Shown: positions 18,044 through 27,779, numbered from the stretch's first letter. The stretch: 64,000 bases of DNA from an uncultured Lachnospiraceae bacterium (GCA_945919075.1 CAMEIX010000005.1:62001-126000), one strand, 5' to 3'. The notes: generated by a model from the letters alone, not told the origin. Program-made: numbers and translations.

Positions 18044-19106
18044 ACAGGTATCCTTCGTGAAGCGCATCTGGCGTGCCTTGTATGGAACTTTGGAAACACG
18101 AAGAAGAAAAAAAGAGCTTACCCAAAAATATCATATTCATAAGAAACGCCGAAATATAGTCATCATCGGAACGCCGAATCATGGCAATCTGGGCGATTAT
18201 GCCATCTATATGGCGGAAGAAGAATTATTTAGGACTTATGATCCGGCCGCCAATGTTTTTGGAATCCATATGACGGACTTTCAAAATGAAAAGCAGATTT
18301 TGAAAAAAGTCATATCCCCGGAGGATTTATTGATTCTTACCGGAGGCGGTAATATGGGGAATCAATATATGGAGGACGAGACAGTACGCAGGGATACGAT
18401 ACTGGAATTTCCCGGAAACCGGATTGTCATTTTTCCACAAACCCTGTATTTTACGGAGGATGAGGCAGGGCGCGAAGAAAAAGAGAAAAGTGTACAAATA
18501 TACAACGGACATAAAAAACTCATCATTGCGGCCAGGGATTCTGTTTCTTATGAACAAATGAAAGCATTATTCCATTGTCCTGTTTTTCTTTTACCGGATG
18601 TGGTGCTTACCATGAAGACACCTGTCAAACCGGATAAAAGACGGGAAGGAATTCTGCTCTGCCTAAGAAGTGACTGTGAAAGCAGATTTTGTACGCAGGA
18701 GAAGCAGTGGATAAGAAATGAGGCTTTGAAAAAGAGGGACAAGGTGTCGGAAACAGATACTGTCATTCCCGGTCATCTAAAATTGGATACACTAAAAGAG
18801 AAGACCCTGCAAAAAATAGGAGCATTTGCAACAGCAGAACTGGTGATTACGGATCGTCTTCATGGTATGATATTTGCAGCAGTTACCAATACACCCTGCC
18901 TGGTTTTTTCGAATTATAATCACAAGGTCAGGGAAACCTATAAATGGATTTCCCATTTAGATTATATCGTATTTCTGGAAAATAAAGAGGATATGCCCTC
19001 TGCTCTGGAGATACTTCTGCAAAAAAGGGAATGTAAATTTGATGGTCGGGAAATCATTTCAGAATATGCAGAATTCATGAAGGAGATTATGCATGGACAA
19101 AATTAA
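18030..19106 (+). CDS. Polysaccharide pyruvyl transferase family protein
   Basis: A 358-residue protein (356 if ATG 18036 is used; TTG 18030 has the better 9-bp spacing to GGGAG). It shows the family core: IVIIGTPNHGNLGDYAIY near residue 50, a LTGGGNMGNQY Gly-rich turn, RIVIFPQTL, IAARDSVSYEQM, and TDRLHGMIFA near residue 275. Members such as CsaB transfer pyruvate from phosphoenolpyruvate to form ketal-linked pyruvate on wall glycans; others have different roles. It overlaps both the Wzt gene and the radical SAM gene by 14 bp, so its expression is tied to exporter 1. Confidence 0.85.
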   Translation: MKMSKQVSFVKRIWRALYGTLETRRRKKELTQKYHIHKKRRNIVIIGTPNHGNLGDYAIYMAEEELFRTYDPAANVFGIHMTDFQNEKQILKKVISPEDLLILTGGGNMGNQYMEDETVRRDTILEFPGNRIVIFPQTLYFTEDEAGREEKEKSVQIYNGHKKLIIAARDSVSYEQMKALFHCPVFLLPDVVLTMKTPVKPDKRREGILLCLRSDCESRFCTQEKQWIRNEALKKRDKVSETDTVIPGHLKLDTLKEKTLQKIGAFATAELVITDRLHGMIFAAVTNTPCLVFSNYNHKVRETYKWISHLDYIVFLENKEDMPSALEILLQKRECKFDGREIISEYAEFMKEIMHGQN

Positions 19107-20130
19107 AAGATATTTAGAGTGCTATATACCGATTACCACCTGTAATTTAAAATGCCATTATTGCTACATTACCAGACAGGGAAAATGGAAAAACGAAGTG
19201 GTTCCCATCGGTCATAAGCCGGAAGAGGTAAGACGTGCGCTTTCCAGAAAACGATTGGGCGGAACCTGTTTAATTAATATGTGCGGCGGAGGAGAGACTC
19301 TTTTGTGTCCGGATCTTTTGCCGGTTGTCAAAGCCCTTCTGGAAGAAGGACATTATGTGATGATTGTTACAAATGGTACGGTTACTGCCGTGCTTGGTAA
19401 AATCACGGAATTCCCCCGGGAACTGTTAAATCATCTGATATTCAAGTTTTCCTATCATTATCTGGAGTTAAAGAGAATCGGAAAGACGCAGATGTTTTTT
19501 GATAACATCAAAATGATGCGGGAAGCGGGCTGTTCTTTTACCTTGGAGATTACACCCAGTGATGAGCTGATTCCACATATTCAGGAAGTTAAAGAAGAAG
19601 CCCTGCATTATCTTGGAGCCCTGTGCCATGTTACCATAGCGCGGGATGACATTCCAAAAGAGATACCGATTCTGACAAAACTTTCCGATGAAGATTTTTA
19701 TAAAACCTGGGAACAGTTTGATTCCGAACTTCTAAATTATAAAAAGACAATATTCGGAAAGAAACAGACAGGATTCTGCTATGCAGGTGACTGGAGTATC
19801 AATATCAATCTCGGGACAGGTGAGATGACGAAATGCTATGGGATGGGAAATCTTGGAAACATCTATGAAAATACGGATAAACCGCTCCGGTTTGAAGCAG
19901 TAGGAAACCATTGCCCCTATGCACATTGCTATAACGGACATTCTTTTCTTGCCCTGGGAGATATTCCGGAGCATAATGCACCTACGTATGCAAAACTGCG
20001 TAACCGGACAGATAAAGAGGGAAATACATGGCTCTCCGAAGATGTGGAATCTTTTCTTTCCGGAAAACTGTATGAGAATAATAAGGAATACCCGAAAGTG
20101 AAAAAATGGTTGATTAATCATAAAAAATAG
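19093..20130 (+). CDS. Radical SAM protein with C-terminal Cys-rich region
   Basis: A 345-residue radical SAM enzyme. The 4Fe-4S binding motif is Cys17-x3-Cys21-x2-Cys24 (TTCNLKCHYCYIT), followed by the SAM-contact motif MCGGGETLL near residue 63. The C-terminal part has further cysteines in GFCYAGDW, TKCYGMGNLGN and HCPYAHCYNG, resembling SPASM-type auxiliary cluster regions. AAGGAG sits 7 bp before ATG 19093. Radical SAM enzymes are uncommon in glycan loci. The 14-bp overlap with the pyruvyl-transferase-like gene suggests one modification pathway. Reaction unknown. Confidence 0.85.
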   Translation: MDKIKRYLECYIPITTCNLKCHYCYITRQGKWKNEVVPIGHKPEEVRRALSRKRLGGTCLINMCGGGETLLCPDLLPVVKALLEEGHYVMIVTNGTVTAVLGKITEFPRELLNHLIFKFSYHYLELKRIGKTQMFFDNIKMMREAGCSFTLEITPSDELIPHIQEVKEEALHYLGALCHVTIARDDIPKEIPILTKLSDEDFYKTWEQFDSELLNYKKTIFGKKQTGFCYAGDWSININLGTGEMTKCYGMGNLGNIYENTDKPLRFEAVGNHCPYAHCYNGHSFLALGDIPEHNAPTYAKLRNRTDKEGNTWLSEDVESFLSGKLYENNKEYPKVKKWLINHKK

Positions 20131-20139
20131 GTGGTATTT

Positions 20140-21204
20140 ATGGATAAAACGCCCATTTATTTAAGTATTATTGTTCCATGCTACAACATAGAAAAATATT
20201 TAAGAGACTGTGTGGACAGCATTCTTGCGCAGACATTTACCGATTTTGAACTGATCCTTGTGGACGATGGTTCTACGGATTCTACCGGAAAAATTTGTGA
20301 TGAATATGCAAAGAAAGATAAGAGAGTGCAGGTGATTCACAAGAAAAACGGTGGATTGGTAAATGCCAGAAAAGCAGGTCTTAACCATGCCGGTGGAAAA
20401 TATGCCTGCTATGTGGATGGGGACGACTTTATAAATCCGGATATGTATGAAAGACTTTGCGGTTATGCCAAAGATACCGGGGCCGATATGGTTATTGGGG
20501 ACTTTTACTGTGCCGGTGAAAACGAAACACAGAATGTAAGCAGCCGTTTTGAAAAAGGATTTTACGACAAGGCGGCATTAGAAGAGAAAATCTATCCTTA
20601 TATGCTTTGTGACAAGGTATATTTTCGTCCGGGATTTCGCGCAGCCATCTGGTCTAAAATTTACAAAAGAGAATTGTTAATAAAAGAGCAGATGCAGGTG
20701 GACGACGAGGTGCGTATGGGAGAGGATTCGGCATTGGTGTTTCCGGCACTTTTGCAGGCTGAGAGCATGTATTATGCAAAAGAGGAGTATCTGTACGGAT
20801 ACCGCGTGCGGGAAGATTCCATGTCCCATGCCTTAAAGAAGCCATTTCGTGCAAAGGAGGCTATCAGGCTGGCAAAACATATGAAAGAACGGTTTGCCTG
20901 TTATCCCATGTATGAAGAAAAGATAAACAGACAGAGACTGCAGTTTGCAGCCTTTATGATAGATATGCTGCTTACCCCACATCTTACCCTGAAGGGACTC
21001 TTCCTTTCCGGAAAGACAAAAGATGAGATTAGAAAGTACCGTGACAGTGAAGTCGGGAGGGAGACGATTGCTTTTGCAAAAGGGAATGAAACATCTTCCC
21101 GCATGAAACGTGTTTTTCATTACATGGATAAAATGTCCTTCTTAAACAAATGCAACCTGTATGCATTTGCAGTATATGAGAGATTGCGAAATAAAAACAG
21201 ATAG
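20140..21204 (+). CDS. GT2 family glycosyltransferase
   Basis: A 354-residue GT-A enzyme. ATG 20140 is preferred over GTG 20131, which lies within the AGGTGG ribosome site. Motifs: LSIIVPCYNIEKYLRDCV, LVDDGSTDSTGK, NGGLVNARKAG, YVDGDDFINPD. Its middle and C-terminal parts (MGEDSALVFPALL, a late LLTPHLTL) align in order with the next GT2 gene, so the two are probably tandem duplicates. The stop codon falls inside a 16-bp tandem repeat. Confidence 0.88.
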   Translation: MDKTPIYLSIIVPCYNIEKYLRDCVDSILAQTFTDFELILVDDGSTDSTGKICDEYAKKDKRVQVIHKKNGGLVNARKAGLNHAGGKYACYVDGDDFINPDMYERLCGYAKDTGADMVIGDFYCAGENETQNVSSRFEKGFYDKAALEEKIYPYMLCDKVYFRPGFRAAIWSKIYKRELLIKEQMQVDDEVRMGEDSALVFPALLQAESMYYAKEEYLYGYRVREDSMSHALKKPFRAKEAIRLAKHMKERFACYPMYEEKINRQRLQFAAFMIDMLLTPHLTLKGLFLSGKTKDEIRKYRDSEVGRETIAFAKGNETSSRMKRVFHYMDKMSFLNKCNLYAFAVYERLRNKNR

Positions 21205-21255
21205 GACTTAAAACAGATAGGACTTAAAACAGATAGGACTCGAAAACAGGCAGAC
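21194..21255. repeat. 16-bp tandem repeat across a gene junction
   Basis: The unit AAAACAGATAGGACTT occurs at 21194-21209 and 21210-21225 exactly, at 21226-21241 with one change at the last base, and as a degraded fourth copy at about 21243-21255. The first copy contains the TAG stop of the GT2 gene, so each later copy repeats that in-frame or shifted stop. It fills most of the 71-bp gap between two related GT2 genes. It looks like a slippage-type minisatellite, with no obvious regulatory motif. Confidence 0.85.
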
Positions 21256-21275
21256 TAAATCAGGAAAGGAGAACC

Positions 21276-22352
21276 ATGGATAGCTGCAAAATCAGTGTAA
21301 TCGTACCGGTTTACAATGCTATAAGGTATTTAGGGGAATGTGTGGAAAGCATTTTAAACCAGACATTTCCTGATTTTGAACTGATTCTGGTAGATGATGG
21401 TTCTAAGGATGCGTCGGGCGAGCTTTGCGATCAGTATGCTTCTTCACACGAGCGTATCAAAGTGATACATAAGTTAAATGGGGGGTCTAATTCTGCAAGA
21501 AATGCGGGATTAAAAGAAGCCCGGGGAACTTATATCTGTTATGTGGACTGCGATGATCTGCTGGAAAAGGAAGCCCTTTTTAAACTATATCAATATGCAG
21601 AGGAAAATAATCTGGATATAGCGGTTGCGGATCTTACCTGCTTTTCAAAATCTGTGGACGAAGCAAAAGAAAACAGGTGTCAGAGGATGCCGGAGGGCAT
21701 TCTGGATAAGGCAGAAATGGAAAGGGATTTTTATCCCGCCATGCTTTTTCGTAAGGAATTCTGTTTTGGAGCCATGCCTACACTTTGTTCAAAACTATTT
21801 CGAAGGGAACTGTTATCTAAAAATCAGTTTCAGGTGGATGAAAAAATCTGGATGGGAGAGGACGGTGCCATAACCTATCCCTGCTATCTGGATGCCGAAA
21901 GAATCGGCTATCTGAAGGGGGAGGGATTATATTTGTACAGGATGCTCCCGGATTCCCTGACCCATAAAAAAGTAAAAGCTTATTTTGGTGACCGGATTCT
22001 GATTCTTTGTCACTATCTGGATAAACGTTTTGCGGAAAAGACAACCTTGTACCCGGTGCTGAAAGAACAGATTCTGTTATATATGCTTTATCTGGTTGAC
22101 AGCATGTTTCTGCCTCATGCCAACCTGTCCGTAGTTTACGGAAACAGGAATTTTTTTGCGGAAATAAATAGAATCAAGGAAGATGCATTGGGAAAAGAGA
22201 TGGTGGATTACTGCCAAAATGTACCTACAAGTTCCCGGGCAAAACGGCTGCTTAAATTATTTATAAAGCCCAGTTTCTTAAATCGGCTGGAATATTATCT
22301 TTTCTTGAAATATGAAAAAGTGTCCGGATTTTTAGCCGGATTGAAACAATAA
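21276..22352 (+). CDS. GT2 family glycosyltransferase
   Basis: A 358-residue GT-A enzyme with ISVIVPVYNAIRYLGECV, LVDDGSKDASGE, NGGSNSARNAG and YVDCDDLLEKE as the metal site. AAAGGAGAACC directly before ATG 21276 is a strong ribosome site. It shares the conserved MGEDGAITYPCYL segment and C-terminal pattern with the GT2 gene at 20140, supporting duplication. Specificity unknown. Confidence 0.88.
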   Translation: MDSCKISVIVPVYNAIRYLGECVESILNQTFPDFELILVDDGSKDASGELCDQYASSHERIKVIHKLNGGSNSARNAGLKEARGTYICYVDCDDLLEKEALFKLYQYAEENNLDIAVADLTCFSKSVDEAKENRCQRMPEGILDKAEMERDFYPAMLFRKEFCFGAMPTLCSKLFRRELLSKNQFQVDEKIWMGEDGAITYPCYLDAERIGYLKGEGLYLYRMLPDSLTHKKVKAYFGDRILILCHYLDKRFAEKTTLYPVLKEQILLYMLYLVDSMFLPHANLSVVYGNRNFFAEINRIKEDALGKEMVDYCQNVPTSSRAKRLLKLFIKPSFLNRLEYYLFLKYEKVSGFLAGLKQ

Positions 22353-22369
22353 ACTACAGGAGTTTTGGT

Positions 22370-23755
22370 ATGGTTTTTTCATCCACGATTTTTCTGCTGG
22401 CTTTTTTTCCGGCGGTACTCGTTTTATACTACAACCCCATAACAAAGGGGAGACGATATCGAAATACGGTCTTGCTCCTCTTTAGCCTGTTTTTTTATGC
22501 ATGGGGAGAACCGGTTTTTGTTTTTCTCATGCTTTTTATGATTTTTATAGCATGGATTTTGGGTATGGCGCTTCAAAAGAGCAAATACAGGAGAGAATTA
22601 CTGACAGTGGGGATATCCCTGTTTATTTTCCTCCTCTTTGTTTTTAAGTACTATACCTTTACGGCGACAGAACTGGTAACTTTTTTTAAGTGGGATGCCA
22701 AGGTTGCCAAAATAGCATTGCCCATTGGGATTTCCTTTTTTACCTTTCAGCTGATGTCTTATCTCTTTGATGTATACAGAGGTACGGCAAAGCCACAGAA
22801 GAATTTTTTTGATGTGGCACTTTATATCGCACTTTTTCCCCAGTTGATTGCAGGACCCATTGTCCGTTATGAAACGGTGGCAGATGAGATTAAGAACCGT
22901 GTGGAAACAAGGGAGGATATTACGGAGGGGTTTGAACGCTTTGTGTTCGGACTTTCAAAGAAAGTTCTGTTAGCTAATTTTGTGGCGCAGATTGCCGACA
23001 GTATCTTTGAAACCGGTGCAGACCTTTCTGTGGGTACAGCCTGGCTTGGTGCCATCAGTTACACGCTGCAGATTTATTATGATTTTTCGGGATATTCGGA
23101 TATGGCCATCGGTCTCGGCCGCATGTTCGGATTCCATTTTTCGGAGAACTTTAATTATCCCTATATCTCCGGAAGTATTACCGAATTCTGGAGAAGATGG
23201 CATATTTCACTGAGCAGCTTCTTCAGGGATTATGTATACATTCCTCTGGGCGGTAACCGGGTTAGCAAATTAAAATGGGTGCGGAATCTTTTTGTAGTAT
23301 GGCTGCTTACCGGTATCTGGCATGGGGCAAACTGGACCTTTATACTTTGGGGACTGTTCTATTTTGTACTTCTGCTTGTGGAGAAACTTACAAACATCCA
23401 TAAAAAGGTAAAAGGGTTATCGTATCTGTATACAGCGGTTTGCGTAATCCTTGCGTGGGTAATTTTTCGAAGTGATTCTGTTTCGGCGGCATTTGCTTAC
23501 ATCGGAAAGATGTTCGGCAGCAGTCATGCAGGATTTATCGATGATATGTGTCTTAAGTATTTGGATGGAGGAAAGGCAATTTTACTCCCGGCGCTTTTGT
23601 TTATTTTCCCGATATGGCCCAAAATACGGAATATGTTAAGCAAGAGTGTAGTGGGAGAGACAATAGAGTCAATATTTATGCTGGCAGCGTTTGGACTTTC
23701 TTTTTTGGTTACGGTCAGCTCCACGTATAACCCGTTTATTTATTTTAATTTCTAA
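22370..23755 (+). CDS. MBOAT family O-acyltransferase (AlgI/DltB-like)
   Basis: A 461-residue polytopic protein with about ten membrane helices. MBOAT hallmarks are PIGISFFTFQLMSYLFDVYRG near residue 120, FWRRWHISLSSFFRDY with His278, IPLGGNR, and the catalytic His318 in GIWHGANWTF. These enzymes pass acyl groups across the membrane for O-acetylation of glycans outside the cell. The partner gene downstream encodes a DHHW/AlgJ-like protein, the standard pairing for transfer to the polysaccharide. Confidence 0.93.
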   Translation: MVFSSTIFLLAFFPAVLVLYYNPITKGRRYRNTVLLLFSLFFYAWGEPVFVFLMLFMIFIAWILGMALQKSKYRRELLTVGISLFIFLLFVFKYYTFTATELVTFFKWDAKVAKIALPIGISFFTFQLMSYLFDVYRGTAKPQKNFFDVALYIALFPQLIAGPIVRYETVADEIKNRVETREDITEGFERFVFGLSKKVLLANFVAQIADSIFETGADLSVGTAWLGAISYTLQIYYDFSGYSDMAIGLGRMFGFHFSENFNYPYISGSITEFWRRWHISLSSFFRDYVYIPLGGNRVSKLKWVRNLFVVWLLTGIWHGANWTFILWGLFYFVLLLVEKLTNIHKKVKGLSYLYTAVCVILAWVIFRSDSVSAAFAYIGKMFGSSHAGFIDDMCLKYLDGGKAILLPALLFIFPIWPKIRNMLSKSVVGETIESIFMLAAFGLSFLVTVSSTYNPFIYFNF

Positions 23756-23806
23756 TCAGTGAAAAGAGCCCGGATTTTTAGGACTTGGATGATAATTGAG
23801 GATTGC

Positions 23807-25171
23807 ATGAAAAAACGAAACATAAAAGATTATGCGGTAAGGCTCCTGCTGGGAATATTGATCCTGTATATGCTTTTTATCGGAACAAAATTCCTGACCA
23901 GACAGATATTAATTGAAAAACTTGGAATGGATAATGCACTTACCCGCCTGTTCTTTCCAATCGAAAACAGTAAAGAGCCGGATGAAGATTCACAAAAACA
24001 GGAAGAAAGTTATGAAAAAGTAAATATAGACTGGCTCAGTCTTTATCCATATCAAAATGGTGGACCGATTTTGGAAGAGGAGGAAGGAAATGCATTAACC
24101 GCTTTTTCCGACAAAATTAAAGCCGGGGAAGCTGCCTTAGAGGAATATACCAATGTCATGCTTCCCGGATACCAGAAATATGTGGAGATTGAGAAAAAAC
24201 TGGAAGGGATGATTGGCTGGAATATTACGTCCTATTTTGATTATGACAGCGTGGCAAGTCTGCCGGACGGGTATCTTACTACCTTTAGCCGGGAAAATGA
24301 TGTAACCTATCCAGCAGAGTCGATTGTGATGTTAAATCAGTTTTTGCAGGAAAAGAAGATTCCCTTTTTATATGTGCAGGCTCCTTTTAAGGTAAGCGAA
24401 AAGCAGGATACTTCTGTTTCGGGGAAACTGGATTATTCCAATCAGAATGCCAATGCATTACTTAAAATCTTAAGGGAAAATAATGTGGAATGTCTGGATA
24501 CCAGAGAATATCTGAATGCTTCCTTTGAAAACTACCATGAAGCATTCTACAGAACGGACCATCATTGGAAGCCGCAGACAGGACTTATGGTTTCAAGACA
24601 GATCTTAGAGGAATTGCAAAGTCGCTTTGGGTTGGATTCCCGGGCTTTACTTTTGGATTCTGCCCTGTTTCAAATTGAAAATTACCCGGAATTCTTTCTG
24701 GGTTCCTGGGGAAAGAGAGTCACACTGTCGGCAACGGCACCGGAAGATTTCGAACTGCTTTATCCCAAATATGACACCGAATTTCGGGTACTTATTCCGG
24801 AACGCAATATGGATGTAACAGGGGATTTCTCAATTTTATACAATAAGAGCCTTCTTTTAGAAAAAGATTATTATAACAGCAATCCCTATGAGGCATATAT
24901 CTGGGGTAACAATGCGGTCATGACGATTGAGAATAAAATGGCAGAAAATCCGACTAAAATATTAATCATAAAGGATTCCTTCGGAAACTGTGTGGCACCG
25001 TTTTTGGCATGTGGTGTAAAAAAAGTGGATGTTGTGGATGTCAGACATTTTAGTGGAAGCCTTGAAGCGTATGTGGAGGAAACCGGGCCGGATGTAGTGA
25101 TTTTATTGTATAATGCGGCCATGCTGGATGATCTGTCAAAAGGGTATCTGGCTCCGTTTAACTTGAAATAA
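23807..25171 (+). CDS. DHHW (AlgJ/AlgX-like) exported O-acetylation partner protein
   Basis: A 454-residue protein anchored by one N-terminal helix (about residues 13-30). ATG 23807 follows TGAGGA; the longer GTG 23759 frame adds residues lacking a signal and overlaps the gap. The catalytic-type motif YRTDHHW places Asp251-His252-His253-Trp254, and the SGNH-like IIKDSFGN places Asp390-Ser391. Known relatives receive the acyl group from an MBOAT protein and put it on the exported glycan. It lies 51 bp after the MBOAT gene. Confidence 0.88.
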   Translation: MKKRNIKDYAVRLLLGILILYMLFIGTKFLTRQILIEKLGMDNALTRLFFPIENSKEPDEDSQKQEESYEKVNIDWLSLYPYQNGGPILEEEEGNALTAFSDKIKAGEAALEEYTNVMLPGYQKYVEIEKKLEGMIGWNITSYFDYDSVASLPDGYLTTFSRENDVTYPAESIVMLNQFLQEKKIPFLYVQAPFKVSEKQDTSVSGKLDYSNQNANALLKILRENNVECLDTREYLNASFENYHEAFYRTDHHWKPQTGLMVSRQILEELQSRFGLDSRALLLDSALFQIENYPEFFLGSWGKRVTLSATAPEDFELLYPKYDTEFRVLIPERNMDVTGDFSILYNKSLLLEKDYYNSNPYEAYIWGNNAVMTIENKMAENPTKILIIKDSFGNCVAPFLACGVKKVDVVDVRHFSGSLEAYVEETGPDVVILLYNAAMLDDLSKGYLAPFNLK

Positions 25172-25199
25172 TAGACTTGGAAGGGATGTAAAAGAATCC

Positions 25200-26702
25200 A
25201 TGAAGAAAATACTAAAAGAAGAAAAGTATTTTACAATTGCACTTTCACTTTTGATTATTGGTATGTTAATTCCGCTGTTTGTAATTTCCGGCTACAATAT
25301 CATGAGTGCGGACGATTATGCCATGGGTAAGGGAATCCATGGACTTAGTGAGAATCCCACCTTTATGATGGTTTTACGCTATGCAGTGGATTTTACCGGG
25401 GCATTTTATAAAAGCTGGCAGGGATGCTTTAGTATTAATTTTATGGATTGCTTTAATCCTGCTTTTTTTCACGAGAATAATACCTGGATGACACCGGTTA
25501 TTATGTTACTTGTTTTTATGGCATCCAAGTACTTTTTTGTGCACATTTGTATGAAAACTTTTTTCGATGCCGGTCCCAGAGAAATCATTTCTATATGGGC
25601 AGTTTATATGTTTTTGGTTGTACAGACCATGCCGGCAATGAATGAAGCCATATTCTGGTATTCCGGAGCAGTAGCGTATACGGTACCGGAAGCCATGTTT
25701 TTGGTTTTCTTTGCCATATTAATTCGAAGGGAAAAAAAGGATAAAAAGCATGCTTTCGGATATACAATATTTATGACAATTTTTGCTTTTCTTCTTGGAG
25801 GAGGGCAGTATACGCTGGTTTTAGAAGCGATGATATGGTATGTCCTGTATCTGATTTATGTGGGATTTCGCTATAAAAAAATCAGCCTTGGAAGAGTCTT
25901 AATCGGAATCAGTCTGATTGCCGGAAGCATAATCAATATTATGGCACCGGGCAATCGTGTCAGACAAACCAGTGCAAGTGGGGGCATGGGAGCAATAAAA
26001 GCGGTGCTATATTCGTTTGTATACATGCTTCGGCATTTTAGGATATGGATAACCCCCATGTTTCTGTTATGTATATTACTTAGTATTCCCGTTATCTGGA
26101 GAATCCTTGGCAAGAGTAAAATCAAATGGAAATTTGCTTATCCCCTGCCGGTGGTGTTGTTTTCCTTCTGTATTCTGGCCTCCTGTTTTACCGCCCCCCT
26201 GTATGGACTTTCCGATGTTTCGTCAGGAAGATTACAGAATCAATTGCAAGGGTTCTTTTATCTTATAATTTATTTTAATCTTTTTTATATTTTGGGACGG
26301 CTTCGTTTTCAGGCTACAGTAAAGGATGGTTTCCCGAGAGATATTACCACAGCAGTGGAGATTTTGGGGAAATACAGACAGCATTATCTGTGGGCTATGC
26401 TTGGCATGGTATTACTGGTATGGGTTGGGACCGGAGATAAGAATACCTTTAATTCTATTTCTGCATTAAGATCGGTGGTGATTGGAGAAGCCAAACAGTT
26501 ATATGTGGAAAACGAGAGCAGATTGCAGCAGTATAAGGATTCCTCCATTTCTGTGGTGAAAGTAGAACCGTATTCGGTGCAGCCTCATTTGCTGTTTTTA
26601 AGTGATCTGGATGAAGAAGATGGCGGCAATTACTGGGTAAATGAAAGTGTTGCGGCATACTACGGAAAAGAAAAAGTATTGTTGCGCAATATTATGAAAT
26701 AG
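25200..26702 (+). CDS. Large polytopic membrane protein of unknown function
   Basis: A 500-residue protein with roughly ten hydrophobic segments beginning at residue 12. The first outside loop has YNIMSADDYAMGKG, an acidic pair typical of the DUF6056 / GT-C-like group. A long soluble C-terminal tail (about 430-500) lies outside or at the membrane face. I cannot assign a reaction. Position between acyl-transfer genes in one operon suggests glycan assembly or modification on the outer membrane leaflet. Confidence 0.65.
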   Translation: MKKILKEEKYFTIALSLLIIGMLIPLFVISGYNIMSADDYAMGKGIHGLSENPTFMMVLRYAVDFTGAFYKSWQGCFSINFMDCFNPAFFHENNTWMTPVIMLLVFMASKYFFVHICMKTFFDAGPREIISIWAVYMFLVVQTMPAMNEAIFWYSGAVAYTVPEAMFLVFFAILIRREKKDKKHAFGYTIFMTIFAFLLGGGQYTLVLEAMIWYVLYLIYVGFRYKKISLGRVLIGISLIAGSIINIMAPGNRVRQTSASGGMGAIKAVLYSFVYMLRHFRIWITPMFLLCILLSIPVIWRILGKSKIKWKFAYPLPVVLFSFCILASCFTAPLYGLSDVSSGRLQNQLQGFFYLIIYFNLFYILGRLRFQATVKDGFPRDITTAVEILGKYRQHYLWAMLGMVLLVWVGTGDKNTFNSISALRSVVIGEAKQLYVENESRLQQYKDSSISVVKVEPYSVQPHLLFLSDLDEEDGGNYWVNESVAAYYGKEKVLLRNIMK

Positions 26703-26714
26703 GCGGAGATATAA

Positions 26715-27758
26715 ATGAGCAGAGAAACAAGCAGAAAAATCAGTAAATTGGGTTTTCTTATGTCATTGATAGTTGTACTCTATCATATTTCTTATTTTAA
26801 GCCGATATCCGTGGAAAATGTAACGTCGGATATCTATATTTATTTTCAGGTGAGTAAGATTTACGAAGTATTGGGTACATGGACAATGCACTATTTCATC
26901 ACCATGACATCCTTCCTTCTTTATTATGGGATGACAAAAGAAAATGCAAAGAAAAAGCTGATTAACCGGGTGCATTCATTAATCATTCCATATTGTATAT
27001 GGAATGTATTGTACTATATTTTTTATCTTATTATTTATAAAAAAGAGTATTTACTTTCTCTTAAGGATTTTCTGTTCCGTTTTCTGTTTTTGCCGTTTGA
27101 TGCACCGCTTTGGTATATTTCCACCATTATCATATTACTCTTATTAGTACCGATTGTAGTATCCGTACGGGATAAGAAGCGATTGACGTGTATTGTAGGA
27201 ATCATACTGATTGTAGGCACATTTATTTTAAAATGTATTCTGGATACGCCGCCGAAGGGGTATGAACTGGAGCGGTATTTTGTAAGAATGCTGGGATATA
27301 TGCCAAATTACCTGATCGGTATGCTCCTTGCATTGTATACTCCAAAGATTGCGGAGTATAGCAGCACATGGGCTAAATGGACGGCGAGAATCCTGCTTAT
27401 TACAAGTCTGATAGTATGTTTTCGCGTTCAGATTCCCTGGGTACTTCGGTGTTTTATCAGTGTATGTGCTCCCTTTTTATTATGGGTTTCGACATCGAAA
27501 AAAGCCGGTGAGAAGAGAAAAACAGATGATATTTATAAGGCTTCCTTTTTTATTTATGCAAGCCATGCATGCCTGATTTATGTGGTGGAACATATTCTGG
27601 AAAAATGGTTCTATTTTGAAATTCGAAATGGCATTGCAGCAGTTTTGCTGAGGCTTGCAGGGGGGTTTGTTATCGTGTGCATCCTGATCATTACAAGGAA
27701 TCTGCTCCGAAAGATTTCTCCGAAAGTTTTAAGTGTGCTTACGGGAAACCGGGCATAA
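26715..27758 (+). CDS. Acyltransferase-3 family membrane protein
   Basis: A 347-residue protein with about ten helices. It has the family opening (SKLGFLMSLIVVLYHISYF, with the conserved His in helix 1), a second-helix region ending in a short cytoplasmic stretch, FDAPLWYISTIIIL, and a C-terminal FFIYASHACLIYVVEHIL. Acyltransferase-3 proteins O-acetylate or O-acylate surface sugars. It is the last gene before a 136-bp gap and a change of gene context. Confidence 0.82.
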   Translation: MSRETSRKISKLGFLMSLIVVLYHISYFKPISVENVTSDIYIYFQVSKIYEVLGTWTMHYFITMTSFLLYYGMTKENAKKKLINRVHSLIIPYCIWNVLYYIFYLIIYKKEYLLSLKDFLFRFLFLPFDAPLWYISTIIILLLLVPIVVSVRDKKRLTCIVGIILIVGTFILKCILDTPPKGYELERYFVRMLGYMPNYLIGMLLALYTPKIAEYSSTWAKWTARILLITSLIVCFRVQIPWVLRCFISVCAPFLLWVSTSKKAGEKRKTDDIYKASFFIYASHACLIYVVEHILEKWFYFEIRNGIAAVLLRLAGGFVIVCILIITRNLLRKISPKVLSVLTGNRA

Positions 27759-27760
27759 TA

Positions 27761-27779
27761 GGAAAAGGCGGTCTTTTCT
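27761..27779 (+). terminator. Weak hairpin after acyltransferase gene
   Basis: GGAAAAG (27761-27767) can pair with CTTTTCT (27773-27779) around a GCGGT loop, followed by a pyrimidine-rich stretch. The stem is short and AT-rich, so termination would be partial at best. The rest of the gap to 27895 holds a TATACT at 27843-27848 with no good -35 partner. Confidence 0.3.

Noticed and set aside
21194..21255. Possible CRISPR or regulator binding array
   Set aside because: Units are directly adjacent with no spacers and include a stop codon; slippage repeat is simpler.
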